From positions 1 to 5,929 of the forward strand of contig DGOK01000024.1 in assembly GCA_002389385.1 (NCBI GenBank): DNA of 5,929 nt, given 5' to 3'. Shown here one piece after another: positions 1 to 5,913 of this stretch. The translations under genes and the position numbers were made by a program. The DNA comes from Rhodospirillaceae bacterium UBA4468 (GTDB lineage: Bacteria; Pseudomonadota; Alphaproteobacteria; Rhodospirillales; Casp-alpha2). Under the pieces are notes generated by a model. It was not told where the DNA came from. It saw nothing but the letters and a program-made list of their open reading frames with translations, and searched no databases. The stretch's first letter is position 1, and each line of letters begins with the position of its first letter.

Positions 1-1110
1 GACCGTCCTGAACCCAATGCCAGCGTCATGGACATCGCGGCCTATGTTGGCGGCGAATCAAAAGTTGATGGCGTCGAACGCATCATAAAGCTGTCATCGA
101 ACGAAGGCCCCTTTGGCCCAAGTCCAAGTTCCAGTAAAGCTCATGAAGCCGAGGCATCTGCGCTGCATCGCTATCCAGACGGCGGCGCTGTCGCACTTCG
201 CACCGCTATCGGTGAGCGCTATGACCTCGATTCTGCAAAAATCGTATGCGGCGCTGGCTCTGATGAATTGATCTCATTGTTATGCAAAGCTTACTCAGGC
301 GTGGGCGACGAAGTCTTATACTCCGAACATGGTTTCTTAATGTATCCGATTTCAGCGAAAGCTGCGGGTTCAACACCCGTTACAGCACCAGAAACAAATA
401 AGACGGCAAACGTTGATGCGCTTTTAGCGGCTATCACAGATAAAACACGGATTGTATTTCTAGCGAACCCCAACAATCCGACTGGCACATATTTGCCAAA
501 AGCTGAGGTGCAGCGTCTTCGTGATGGGTTACGTAATGATATTTTGTTGGTGATCGATGCCGCGTATGCGGAATATACAACGCTGGAAGATTACACAGCT
601 GGCATCGAACTGGTCGACGCCGGCGAGAATACGGTAATGACCCGCACGTTCTCAAAAATCTACGCGCTGGGCGGTGTTCGTCTGGGCTGGGCTTATGCGC
701 CTGCAAACGTGATTGATGTCCTAAACCGTATTCGCGGACCGTTTAATGTCGGCGCACCTGCCATGGCAGCTGGCATCGCGGCTATTCAAGACACTGAATT
801 TGAAGCCATGAGCCGCGCGCACAACGATACATGGCGCGATTGGACCGCTGACCAACTGACCAAGCTCGGTCTTGATGTCACGCCCAGCATTGGCAACTTT
901 CTACTTGTTTGCTTTGGCGATGACCCTGCGCACAGCGCAGAAGCTGCGGATCAATTCTTAAAAACCAGAGGCATTCTTATCCGCCGCATGGGCGGTTATG
1001 GGTTCCCGAATTGCTTGCGTATTACGATCGGTCTCGAAGACGAGATGCGTATCTTCGTTGACGCGTTGGCCGCATTCCTGGGCCGCAATGATTTCGAGCC
1101 TTCGTCATGA
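1..1110 (+). CDS. hisC: Histidinol-phosphate / aromatic-amino-acid aminotransferase, 5'-partial
   Basis: This is a cytoplasmic PLP-dependent fold-type I aminotransferase. It converts imidazole-acetol phosphate plus glutamate to histidinol phosphate. Family members linked to tyrA often also transaminate prephenate, phenylpyruvate or 4-hydroxyphenylpyruvate. Numbering from the ATG at 28, the sequence shows the N-terminal SSNEGPFGPSP motif (23-33), NPNNPTG (147-153), the PLP-nitrogen aspartate D177 in IDAAY, the Schiff-base lysine K210 in TFSKIYALGG, the phosphate-contacting R218 and the carboxylate-binding R331 in LRITIG. The frame stays open to base 1. The residues encoded there (RPEPNASVMDIAAYVGGES) match the usual HisC N-terminus, where the methionine at base 28 sits at the 'I(L/M)DI..YV.G' position. 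The true start is therefore probably upstream of the window and ATG 28 is internal. The stop overlaps the tyrA start (ATGA), which implies translational coupling. The family call is firm. The choice between histidine and aromatic substrates is inferred from context. Confidence 0.93.
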   Translation, partial: DRPEPNASVMDIAAYVGGESKVDGVERIIKLSSNEGPFGPSPSSSKAHEAEASALHRYPDGGAVALRTAIGERYDLDSAKIVCGAGSDELISLLCKAYSGVGDEVLYSEHGFLMYPISAKAAGSTPVTAPETNKTANVDALLAAITDKTRIVFLANPNNPTGTYLPKAEVQRLRDGLRNDILLVIDAAYAEYTTLEDYTAGIELVDAGENTVMTRTFSKIYALGGVRLGWAYAPANVIDVLNRIRGPFNVGAPAMAAGIAAIQDTEFEAMSRAHNDTWRDWTADQLTKLGLDVTPSIGNFLLVCFGDDPAHSAEAADQFLKTRGILIRRMGGYGFPNCLRITIGLEDEMRIFVDALAAFLGRNDFEPSS

Positions 1111-1994
1111 CCGGCGCACCATTATTTGAAAATGTGACGTTGATCGGCATCGGCTTGATTGGCTCGTCGTTATCTCATGCCATGCGAAAACATGGGCTAG
1201 CTGGCGCCATTACTGTTGCAACACGTCGCCAAGAGACGTTGGACCGTGCGATTGAACTCGGCCTGTGCACTACAGGAACATTGGATTTCGGTGCTGCCGT
1301 CAAAGACGCTGACCTTGTCATTATCTGTACGCCCATGGGTGTCTATAAAGATATTGGTACTGAGATCGCCCCACACCTTAAAGCTGGCGCCATCGTCACG
1401 GATGTAGGTTCGGTTAAATTTCCTGTGTTTCAGACGCTGGCCCCCACATTGCCAGATCATGTGCATCTCGTCCCCGGGCACCCGGTTGCCGGGACCGAAT
1501 ACTCGGGTCCTGATGCCGGGTTTGCAGCCTTGTTTGAAAAACGCTGGACACTGTTGACGCCCGCCGACCGCACGGACGCTGATGCTATACAGAAAGTCAC
1601 AACGCTGTGGGAGCGGTGTGGCGCCATGGTCGAAGTCATGGATGCCGCGCATCATGATCAAGTGCTCGCAATCACTTCGCATCTTCCGCATTTGATTGCC
1701 TACACGATTGTCGGGACCGCCACAGATTTGGGCGAGGACCTGCAAAAAGAAGTCATTAAGTTCTCGGCGTCTGGTTTCAGGGACTTTACCCGAATTGCAG
1801 CCTCGGACCCGACCATGTGGCGCGATATATTTCTCACCAACCGCGAAGCTGTCCTGGACGTCCTAGGCCGTTTCGACGAAGACCTCACCGAGCTAAAGCG
1901 TGCCATACGCCGTGGCGATGGTGAGAAACTGTTTGAACATTTTTCCCGAACCCGCACTATTCGCCGCGGTGTCATCGACGCAGATCAGGCTTAA
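1107..1994 (+). CDS. tyrA: Prephenate/arogenate (cyclohexadienyl) dehydrogenase
   Basis: This enzyme oxidatively decarboxylates prephenate to 4-hydroxyphenylpyruvate, or arogenate to tyrosine, in the cytoplasm. At 295 residues it is a normal length for a monofunctional TyrA/TyrC with no chorismate mutase or ACT domain. Visible parts are an N-terminal Rossmann fold with GIGLIGSS (14-21), then VIICTPMG (71-78) and TDVGSVK (98-104). The catalytic-histidine segment is PGHPVAGTE, with H125. The helical C-terminal half contains SHLPHLIAY (191-199) and GFRDFTRIAASDPTMWRDI (213-231). The residue after the second beta strand is not acidic: the sequence is VATRRQ, with R40 and R41. This suggests NADP+ preference over NAD+ and is inference. 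The start overlaps the hisC stop by 4 bases, no Shine-Dalgarno is evident, and coupling is likely. The neighbouring HisC could supply the transamination step. Whether prephenate or arogenate is the substrate cannot be read from the sequence. Confidence 0.94.
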   Translation: MTGAPLFENVTLIGIGLIGSSLSHAMRKHGLAGAITVATRRQETLDRAIELGLCTTGTLDFGAAVKDADLVIICTPMGVYKDIGTEIAPHLKAGAIVTDVGSVKFPVFQTLAPTLPDHVHLVPGHPVAGTEYSGPDAGFAALFEKRWTLLTPADRTDADAIQKVTTLWERCGAMVEVMDAAHHDQVLAITSHLPHLIAYTIVGTATDLGEDLQKEVIKFSASGFRDFTRIAASDPTMWRDIFLTNREAVLDVLGRFDEDLTELKRAIRRGDGEKLFEHFSRTRTIRRGVIDADQA

Positions 1995-1999
1995 AAATC

Positions 2000-2413
2000 A
2001 TGCAACCCGTTCTCGATAGTTTTGTTTCCGGATTCCCTATCTTAATGCTGCATTCGTCGGTGACGATTGCGATCTTATTGGCCGGTATTTGGCTTTATAT
2101 ATGGATGACGCCCTGGGACGAGATGGCCTTGATCCGCAAAGGTAATAACGCAGCAGCGCTCTCGCTCGGCGGGGCAATCGTTGGTCTCGCGTTACCCCTC
2201 GCAATTGCCATGGCGGCCAGTGTCAGTGCTTATGAAATCATCTTGTGGGGTCCCGTCACATTGATCCTGCAAATCATTGCCTACCGGGTTGCAGATATCG
2301 TCATGCGGACCCTGCCAAAGCGCATTGAAGACGGTCAGATGTCAGCTGCTATCCTGCTGGTCTCGATCAAGCTTGCCGCGGCCATCGTTAACGCTGCTGC
2401 CGTTTCAGGCTAG
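2000..2413 (+). CDS. DUF350 family inner-membrane protein
   Basis: This is a small, very hydrophobic protein of 137 residues with four predicted membrane helices, at roughly 13-36, 51-73, 79-102 and 114-136. The segment EMALIRKGNNAAALSLGGA (41-59) followed by IVGLALPLA is the characteristic DUF350 (YjfL-like) signature. The second half repeats the pattern weakly: RIEDGQMSAAILL (108-120) lines up with LIRKGNNAAALSL (44-56). The protein is therefore probably two tandem copies of the two-helix DUF350 unit. Its molecular function is unknown. Family members are often found near phage-shock-type or envelope-stress genes. It begins 5 bases after the tyrA stop and ends 9 bases before the protease start, so it is almost certainly on the same transcript. 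No strong Shine-Dalgarno is seen, only a distant AGG inside the end of tyrA. The family call is confident and the role is open. Confidence 0.85.
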   Translation: MQPVLDSFVSGFPILMLHSSVTIAILLAGIWLYIWMTPWDEMALIRKGNNAAALSLGGAIVGLALPLAIAMAASVSAYEIILWGPVTLILQIIAYRVADIVMRTLPKRIEDGQMSAAILLVSIKLAAAIVNAAAVSG

Positions 2414-2422
2414 GCCTTATCG

Positions 2423-3298
2423 ATGCGATTGCGTGACATTCTGGCGCTCATCGTCGTCGCCATTATTACCATTGGCGGACAGGTATTCCGTGGTGATGAA
2501 GCACAGCCTGAGACTGAGAGTCCACGCCGCCCACCCCTAAGCGCTTACAACAACGTTCCCTGGGATGCCGATACACAATATTGGTTTACCGACAAGCCAG
2601 CAGCCGTGGCACCAAAGTCGCCGCCATGGGTTGGAATAGGGCCTGAGGCGATCATTGAAATCCCACATAATCGAAAGTCTGGAACAGGGACTGCATTCGC
2701 TGTTGGCAAAGGACAGTGGCTGACGGCGCGTCATGTCATTGATGGATGTGATGACGTTGGGCTTCAGTATGCCCCCGGCAAGGCCGTCCGCGTCAGAACT
2801 ATCCTTAATCACCCAAATGCAGACGTCGCACTGTTAACGACCAAGCGAGGCCCTACACCTTTTGAGATTGGGCGCGATGCATCTCAAGGCGACAGCGGCT
2901 TTATGATTGGTTTTCCAACAGGCAAACCGGGTGCCGTGCTCGGGCACAAAATTGGTACCACCACACTGAAGGAACGCGGACGATACCAAACCCGCGAAAC
3001 AGCGGATGTCTGGAGTGAACAGACCCGACTTCCAAATCGCGCAGGCTCATTGGGCGGACTTTCAGGCGGACCGATCTTTACCGATGACGGACGTATTGTG
3101 GGCGTTGTTCTCGCTGAGTCAAAACGACGTGGCCGTGTCTTTACCGCTCAGCCGACAACAATGCGCTACTTACTCAGCGGTTCAAATGAGCCCTTCGCCA
3201 CCCCAGTCCCCTTGAACGAGGATGACTACCCAAGCACTGCCCGGAACTGGTTGACGTCACTACAAATCTCGAAGGTCCTCTGCCGCGTTAAAAGATAA
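2423..3298 (+). CDS. Trypsin-like (HtrA-type fold) serine protease, exported or membrane-anchored
   Basis: This 291-residue protein has a hydrophobic N-terminus (about 6-22, after RLR) that acts as a signal peptide or membrane anchor. A proline-rich linker follows to about residue 70, and then a chymotrypsin-fold protease domain that should lie in the periplasm. The catalytic triad is visible: H104 in LTARHVIDGC, D134 in NADVALL and S214 in GLSGGPIF. A GFP turn (163-165) and GRIVGVV (223-229) complete the family pattern. There is no PDZ domain, so it is not a full DegP/DegQ. No lipobox and no clear A-x-A cleavage site are seen. It has only two cysteines, C109 just after the active-site histidine and C287 near the C-terminus, which might pair once exported. 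The start is 9 bases after the DUF350 stop, with a poor ribosome-binding site. The substrate is unknown. Coupling to the membrane protein upstream suggests an envelope role, which is inference. Confidence 0.85.
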   Translation: MRLRDILALIVVAIITIGGQVFRGDEAQPETESPRRPPLSAYNNVPWDADTQYWFTDKPAAVAPKSPPWVGIGPEAIIEIPHNRKSGTGTAFAVGKGQWLTARHVIDGCDDVGLQYAPGKAVRVRTILNHPNADVALLTTKRGPTPFEIGRDASQGDSGFMIGFPTGKPGAVLGHKIGTTTLKERGRYQTRETADVWSEQTRLPNRAGSLGGLSGGPIFTDDGRIVGVVLAESKRRGRVFTAQPTTMRYLLSGSNEPFATPVPLNEDDYPSTARNWLTSLQISKVLCRVKR

Positions 3299-3307
3299 GC
3301 GACGAGA

Positions 3308-4381
3308 TTACCATAGGATCGCCGGGACCCGCATAAGCGGAATAGGACCGATCGAAAGGCGTTGATCCTGAACACTGATCGGCACGTCGATCTGCTTTGG
3401 CCCACCCCCCGCAGGCACCTTACCCAAGGCACCAAGTATCATTTTGGCGATATTCCCATCACTGGACCTGACCAATCCTGCCTGGATCAGTTGGTTCAAT
3501 GCCGCATCATAACCGGTGACACGCGCACTAAACGCACAAACCGGTTGTAGTCGGCCATCAAGGGCCATTGTCCCGTCCCCATCCAAGCCGAGCGTCCCAT
3601 GAATGATGCGAAGCGAACGCACCTCGACGGTACCGCCACGATTGGCCCATTGGGTAAGTTCAGGTGCGGTCAAATTTCCTGGTGGCGCACCGCCAATCAA
3701 TTCCAGATGAGCTTCAATATTTTTTACATTGGAACCAAAGGGTGACTGGGCCAGTGCTGGCAGCGTGATATCACGTACTTTCAAATTCAATCCGCCATAA
3801 ATTGGCACCGATCCGCGTATCAGAAATGCCTTTAAGTTTGCGACCTTTAGCACACCTTTATCGTCATTACTGGTCACTGCAACATCCTCAAGATCAAGAC
3901 GAACGCGTCCGCCTTGATCCCGGTCCACAGCCCAGGTGTTGGACGTCGTCTCAATAATATACGTATTCAACGCGGGACCTTTGGCGACAGCCAAATTCAT
4001 CGGACCTGTGAAATTTCCATCGATTTCATCAATTTTCCAAGGCGCCATCGTCGCCGTTATGCCCGGCACGCGAAGCCGCCACCCCGCAGCAGTATCAACG
4101 ATCTGCACATCTTCTGCTTGGATATCTAGCCATCCCAGAAACCCATCGACATCAAGGCGTGCCATCTGAATGTCACGCCCATCCATTCGATTATTATCGA
4201 TCCAAACATTGATCTGCTCGCGGACAGTCTCCGCCAGCCAGAACCACCAGACGACATAGATGACAATCGCGACAAAAATCACGACACCAAGCGTCTTCCA
4301 TCGCCGGCGCGACGAGGTGAAAGGTCTTTCGAGAATCATTTCATCAGGTGTGATATTATTTGGATCAGTCATGCTAGACAC
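3308..4381 (-). CDS. DUF2125 domain-containing inner-membrane protein
   Basis: This is a protein of about 357 residues. It has a cytoplasmic, arginine-containing N-terminus, one membrane helix (about 29-50, rich in Val, Ile and Trp) and a large beta-rich periplasmic domain. DUF2125 hallmarks include an early GFLGWLDIQ segment (80-88), a PW dipeptide in TMAPWKI, and a C-terminal block running from W226 through GGTVEVRSLRI, GTLGLDGDGTMALDG and QP, then VTGYDAALNQLIQAGL. The function of the family is unknown. Its architecture resembles AsmA-like envelope proteins, but I would not assign lipid transport. The listed start is GTG at 4381-4379. An ATG three codons later (4372-4370) is equally possible, and neither has a clear Shine-Dalgarno. 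The gene converges on the protease with only 9 bases between stop codons, and diverges from the transporter across an 83-base regulatory region. It is probably transcribed alone. Confidence 0.85.
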   Translation of the reverse strand: MSSMTDPNNITPDEMILERPFTSSRRRWKTLGVVIFVAIVIYVVWWFWLAETVREQINVWIDNNRMDGRDIQMARLDVDGFLGWLDIQAEDVQIVDTAAGWRLRVPGITATMAPWKIDEIDGNFTGPMNLAVAKGPALNTYIIETTSNTWAVDRDQGGRVRLDLEDVAVTSNDDKGVLKVANLKAFLIRGSVPIYGGLNLKVRDITLPALAQSPFGSNVKNIEAHLELIGGAPPGNLTAPELTQWANRGGTVEVRSLRIIHGTLGLDGDGTMALDGRLQPVCAFSARVTGYDAALNQLIQAGLVRSSDGNIAKMILGALGKVPAGGGPKQIDVPISVQDQRLSIGPIPLMRVPAILW

Positions 4382-4383
4382 TA

Positions 4384-4401
4384 GAACGTTGCACCACGTT
4401 C
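4384..4401. promoter_or_regulatory. Perfect 6-bp inverted repeat, possible operator
   Basis: GAACGT (4384-4389) and ACGTTC (4396-4401) are exact reverse complements separated by 6 bases. They lie immediately upstream of the DUF2125 start on the minus strand. The size and symmetry fit a binding site for a dimeric regulator, or a small hairpin in the 5' leader of the DUF2125 mRNA. The spacing does not fit the alphaproteobacterial LexA box (GTTC-N7-GTTC) or the Bacillus-type box (GAAC-N4-GTTC). A 6-bp dyad can arise by chance, so this is tentative. Confidence 0.3.
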
Positions 4402-4414
4402 GTGAAGGGCATAG

Positions 4415-4459
4415 CTTCGGACTTTACACATTAGCTCATATATTTATTTAACTTCGGAC
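4415..4459. promoter_or_regulatory. Divergent promoter region with an 8-bp direct repeat around an AT-rich core
   Basis: The only substantial non-coding gap (4382-4464) separates divergent genes. CTTCGGAC occurs at 4415-4422 and again at 4452-4459, the two copies flanking an AT-rich core (about 4423-4451). On the plus strand TTTACA at 4423-4428 could be a -35 box, with TATTTA at 4445-4450 (16-base spacer) as a weak -10. That would place transcription start very close to the transporter ATG at 4465, so a leaderless or short-leader mRNA is possible. This agrees with the absence of a Shine-Dalgarno there. No convincing minus-strand promoter could be picked by eye. Positions of the boxes are inference. 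Confidence 0.35.
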
Positions 4460-4464
4460 CGCAT

Positions 4465-5343
4465 ATGTCTGCACCCCGCACCCTCTCAAGTACTTTAAAT
4501 GCTTCGATTCCAATTATCTTTGTGTTGCTTTGGTCGACCGGGTTTATTGGTGCCAAAATGGGTATGCCACATGCAGAGCCATTCACCTTTTTAGCTTACC
4601 GATTTACAATCGCATCTGCGATCTTCGTTTTATTGCTGCTGGCAATGCGTGTGCCCTGGCCAAAGGACGGGCGCACCTGGATGCACGCTGCCATTGTCGG
4701 CTCAATGATGCACGGTATCTATTTAGGCGGTGTCTTTTTTGCAGTCAAAAATGGCACATCTGGTGGTATTTCTGCGCTCATTGTTGGCGTTCAACCCCTA
4801 CTGACTGCCGTCTTTGCGGGTGTGTTACTAAGCGAACGATTAAGCAAGAAAGCCTGGCTTGGATTTATCCTCGGCTTTGTCGGTATCAGCCTCGTCGTTT
4901 GGCATCAGGCTGGAGATACGGGCGGCTGGGTCGGAATCTCATCATGTATTGCAGGCCTTGTCGCCGTCACCGCAGCCACACTCTATCAAAAACGCTTTGC
5001 GACCAGCATCGATTTGCGCGTTGGTTCAGCCATTCAATTTGCCGCTGCCGCGGTGTTGATGTGGGTGCTCGCCATCAGCAGCGAGACCATGGTTGTGGAT
5101 TGGACCGGCGAGGCTATTTTCGCGATGGCATGGCTCGTCTTGGTCTTATCCATTGGTGCGGTCACGCTGTTGTATATATTGATCCGACAAGGCGCGGCAT
5201 CCAAAGTCGCCAGCCTGTTCTATCTGGTCCCGCCTGTTGTCGCAGTTGAAATGTACTTTTTGTTTGGCGAGACCCTCAGCATGACAGCACTCATAGGTAT
5301 GGCTATCGCCGTGATTGGTGTCGCGTTGGTCACGAAAGGCTAA
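4465..5343 (+). CDS. EamA/DMT-superfamily transporter
   Basis: This is an inner-membrane carrier of the drug/metabolite transporter superfamily. Its 292 residues are a typical length for the ten-helix class. It has two tandem EamA repeats, about 13-143 and 153-290. Recognisable family features are the first helix IPIIFVLLWSTGFIGAK (15-31), then PFTFLAYRF (39-47), ALIVGVQPLLTAVFA (104-118) with LLSERLS (121-127), and in the second repeat LVPPVVAVEMYFLFGETLS (254-272). The final helix ends in VIGVALVTKG. The substrate cannot be deduced. Relatives export amino acids, cysteine derivatives, nucleosides or drugs. The ATG at 4465 starts just before the first helix and has no clear ribosome-binding site. 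The chaC-like gene follows after 2 bases, so the two are probably co-transcribed. Confidence 0.9.
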   Translation: MSAPRTLSSTLNASIPIIFVLLWSTGFIGAKMGMPHAEPFTFLAYRFTIASAIFVLLLLAMRVPWPKDGRTWMHAAIVGSMMHGIYLGGVFFAVKNGTSGGISALIVGVQPLLTAVFAGVLLSERLSKKAWLGFILGFVGISLVVWHQAGDTGGWVGISSCIAGLVAVTAATLYQKRFATSIDLRVGSAIQFAAAAVLMWVLAISSETMVVDWTGEAIFAMAWLVLVLSIGAVTLLYILIRQGAASKVASLFYLVPPVVAVEMYFLFGETLSMTALIGMAIAVIGVALVTKG

Positions 5344-5345
5344 TC

Positions 5346-5894
5346 ATGGCACCACACACACCCTTTAGTCCGCCAACCGAGAGCTTCTGGCTATTCGCAT
5401 ATGGATCGTTAATGTGGCAGACAGATTTTCCATTTAAAGAACAACACTTAGCCACCATTTATGGTTATCACAGAGCCCTCTGTATTTATTCATGGACCTA
5501 CCGTGGCACCGAACAAAACCCAGGCCTTGTGTTTGGCTTGGACGAAGGCGGCACGACCCAAGGGATCGTCTTTAAAATCTCCACCGAAGACGCCGCAGAA
5601 GTATATGAGAAAATCCATGCCCGCGAGATGGTCTCAAACGTGTATCAACCCGAGTGGGTTTCATGTCATTTGGACGATGGTGCGGACGCGACCGTGCAAG
5701 CCTTGGCCTATGTCGCTGATCATTCAAATCAACAGTACGCTGGCGCATTGTCGGATGATGATACCGTGAGGCTCGTTCATGCGGGCCATGGCAACGCGGG
5801 GCCGTGTACTGACTATGTGCTAAATACCGATGCGCATCTGCGCGAAATCGGTGTTTGTGATCCGATGCTGCAACGGATTGCTGGGAAGCTTTAA
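5346..5894 (+). CDS. chaC: Gamma-glutamylcyclotransferase, ChaC family
   Basis: This cytoplasmic enzyme cleaves the gamma-glutamyl group of glutathione as 5-oxoproline, releasing Cys-Gly. The protein is 182 residues, typical of the compact ChaC class. Visible features are FAYGSLMW (17-24), which forms the substrate-binding loop, and GYHRALCIYSWTYRGT (40-55). Next comes GLVFGLDEGG (60-69), then G73IVFKI, and HAREMVSNVY (91-100), whose E94 is the expected catalytic glutamate. The C-terminal GHGNAGPCTDYVLN (147-160), followed by LREIGVCDPMLQRI (165-178), is also family-typical. The start codon is 2 bases after the transporter stop. GAAAGG at 5334-5339, inside the end of the transporter gene, makes a plausible ribosome-binding site 6 bases upstream of the ATG. 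The family and probable glutathione specificity are well supported; activity is inferred from conserved residues. Confidence 0.9.
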   Translation: MAPHTPFSPPTESFWLFAYGSLMWQTDFPFKEQHLATIYGYHRALCIYSWTYRGTEQNPGLVFGLDEGGTTQGIVFKISTEDAAEVYEKIHAREMVSNVYQPEWVSCHLDDGADATVQALAYVADHSNQQYAGALSDDDTVRLVHAGHGNAGPCTDYVLNTDAHLREIGVCDPMLQRIAGKL

Positions 5895-5913
5895 TATCGA
5901 TACTTAATCACGT

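Noticed and set aside
1481..1510. GC-rich inverted repeats CCCGG-TTG-CCGGG and GGACC...GGTCC inside tyrA
   Set aside because: They fall on the conserved catalytic segment PGHPVAGTE, where coding constraint plus GC-rich codons explains the symmetry; no T-run or boundary context supports a regulatory role.
1197..1745. 182-codon open frame on the minus strand opposite tyrA
   Set aside because: It lies antisense to a well-conserved enzyme, has no recognisable motif and an unlikely composition; it reflects codon bias of tyrA.
2423..3298. Assignment of the protease as DegP/HtrA
   Set aside because: The protease fold and triad fit, but no PDZ domain is present and the protein ends soon after the protease domain, so only a general trypsin-like call is justified.
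3317..3353. Nested stem GATCG...CGATC enclosing CCGC-ATAA-GCGG, just past the protease stop
   Set aside because: Considered as a terminator for the protease operon. It lies wholly inside the DUF2125 coding sequence, the inner stem is only 4 bp and no T-tract follows on either strand.
4384..4401. LexA/SOS box reading of GAAC...GTTC
   Set aside because: The spacing is 10 bases, unlike the alphaproteobacterial GTTC-N7-GTTC direct repeat or the Gram-positive GAAC-N4-GTTC box.
4530..5249. Long open frame (239 codons) overlapping the transporter on the same strand
   Set aside because: Its product is rich in Cys, Arg and His with no recognisable domain, while the overlapping frame is a clear EamA transporter; it is a shadow frame.
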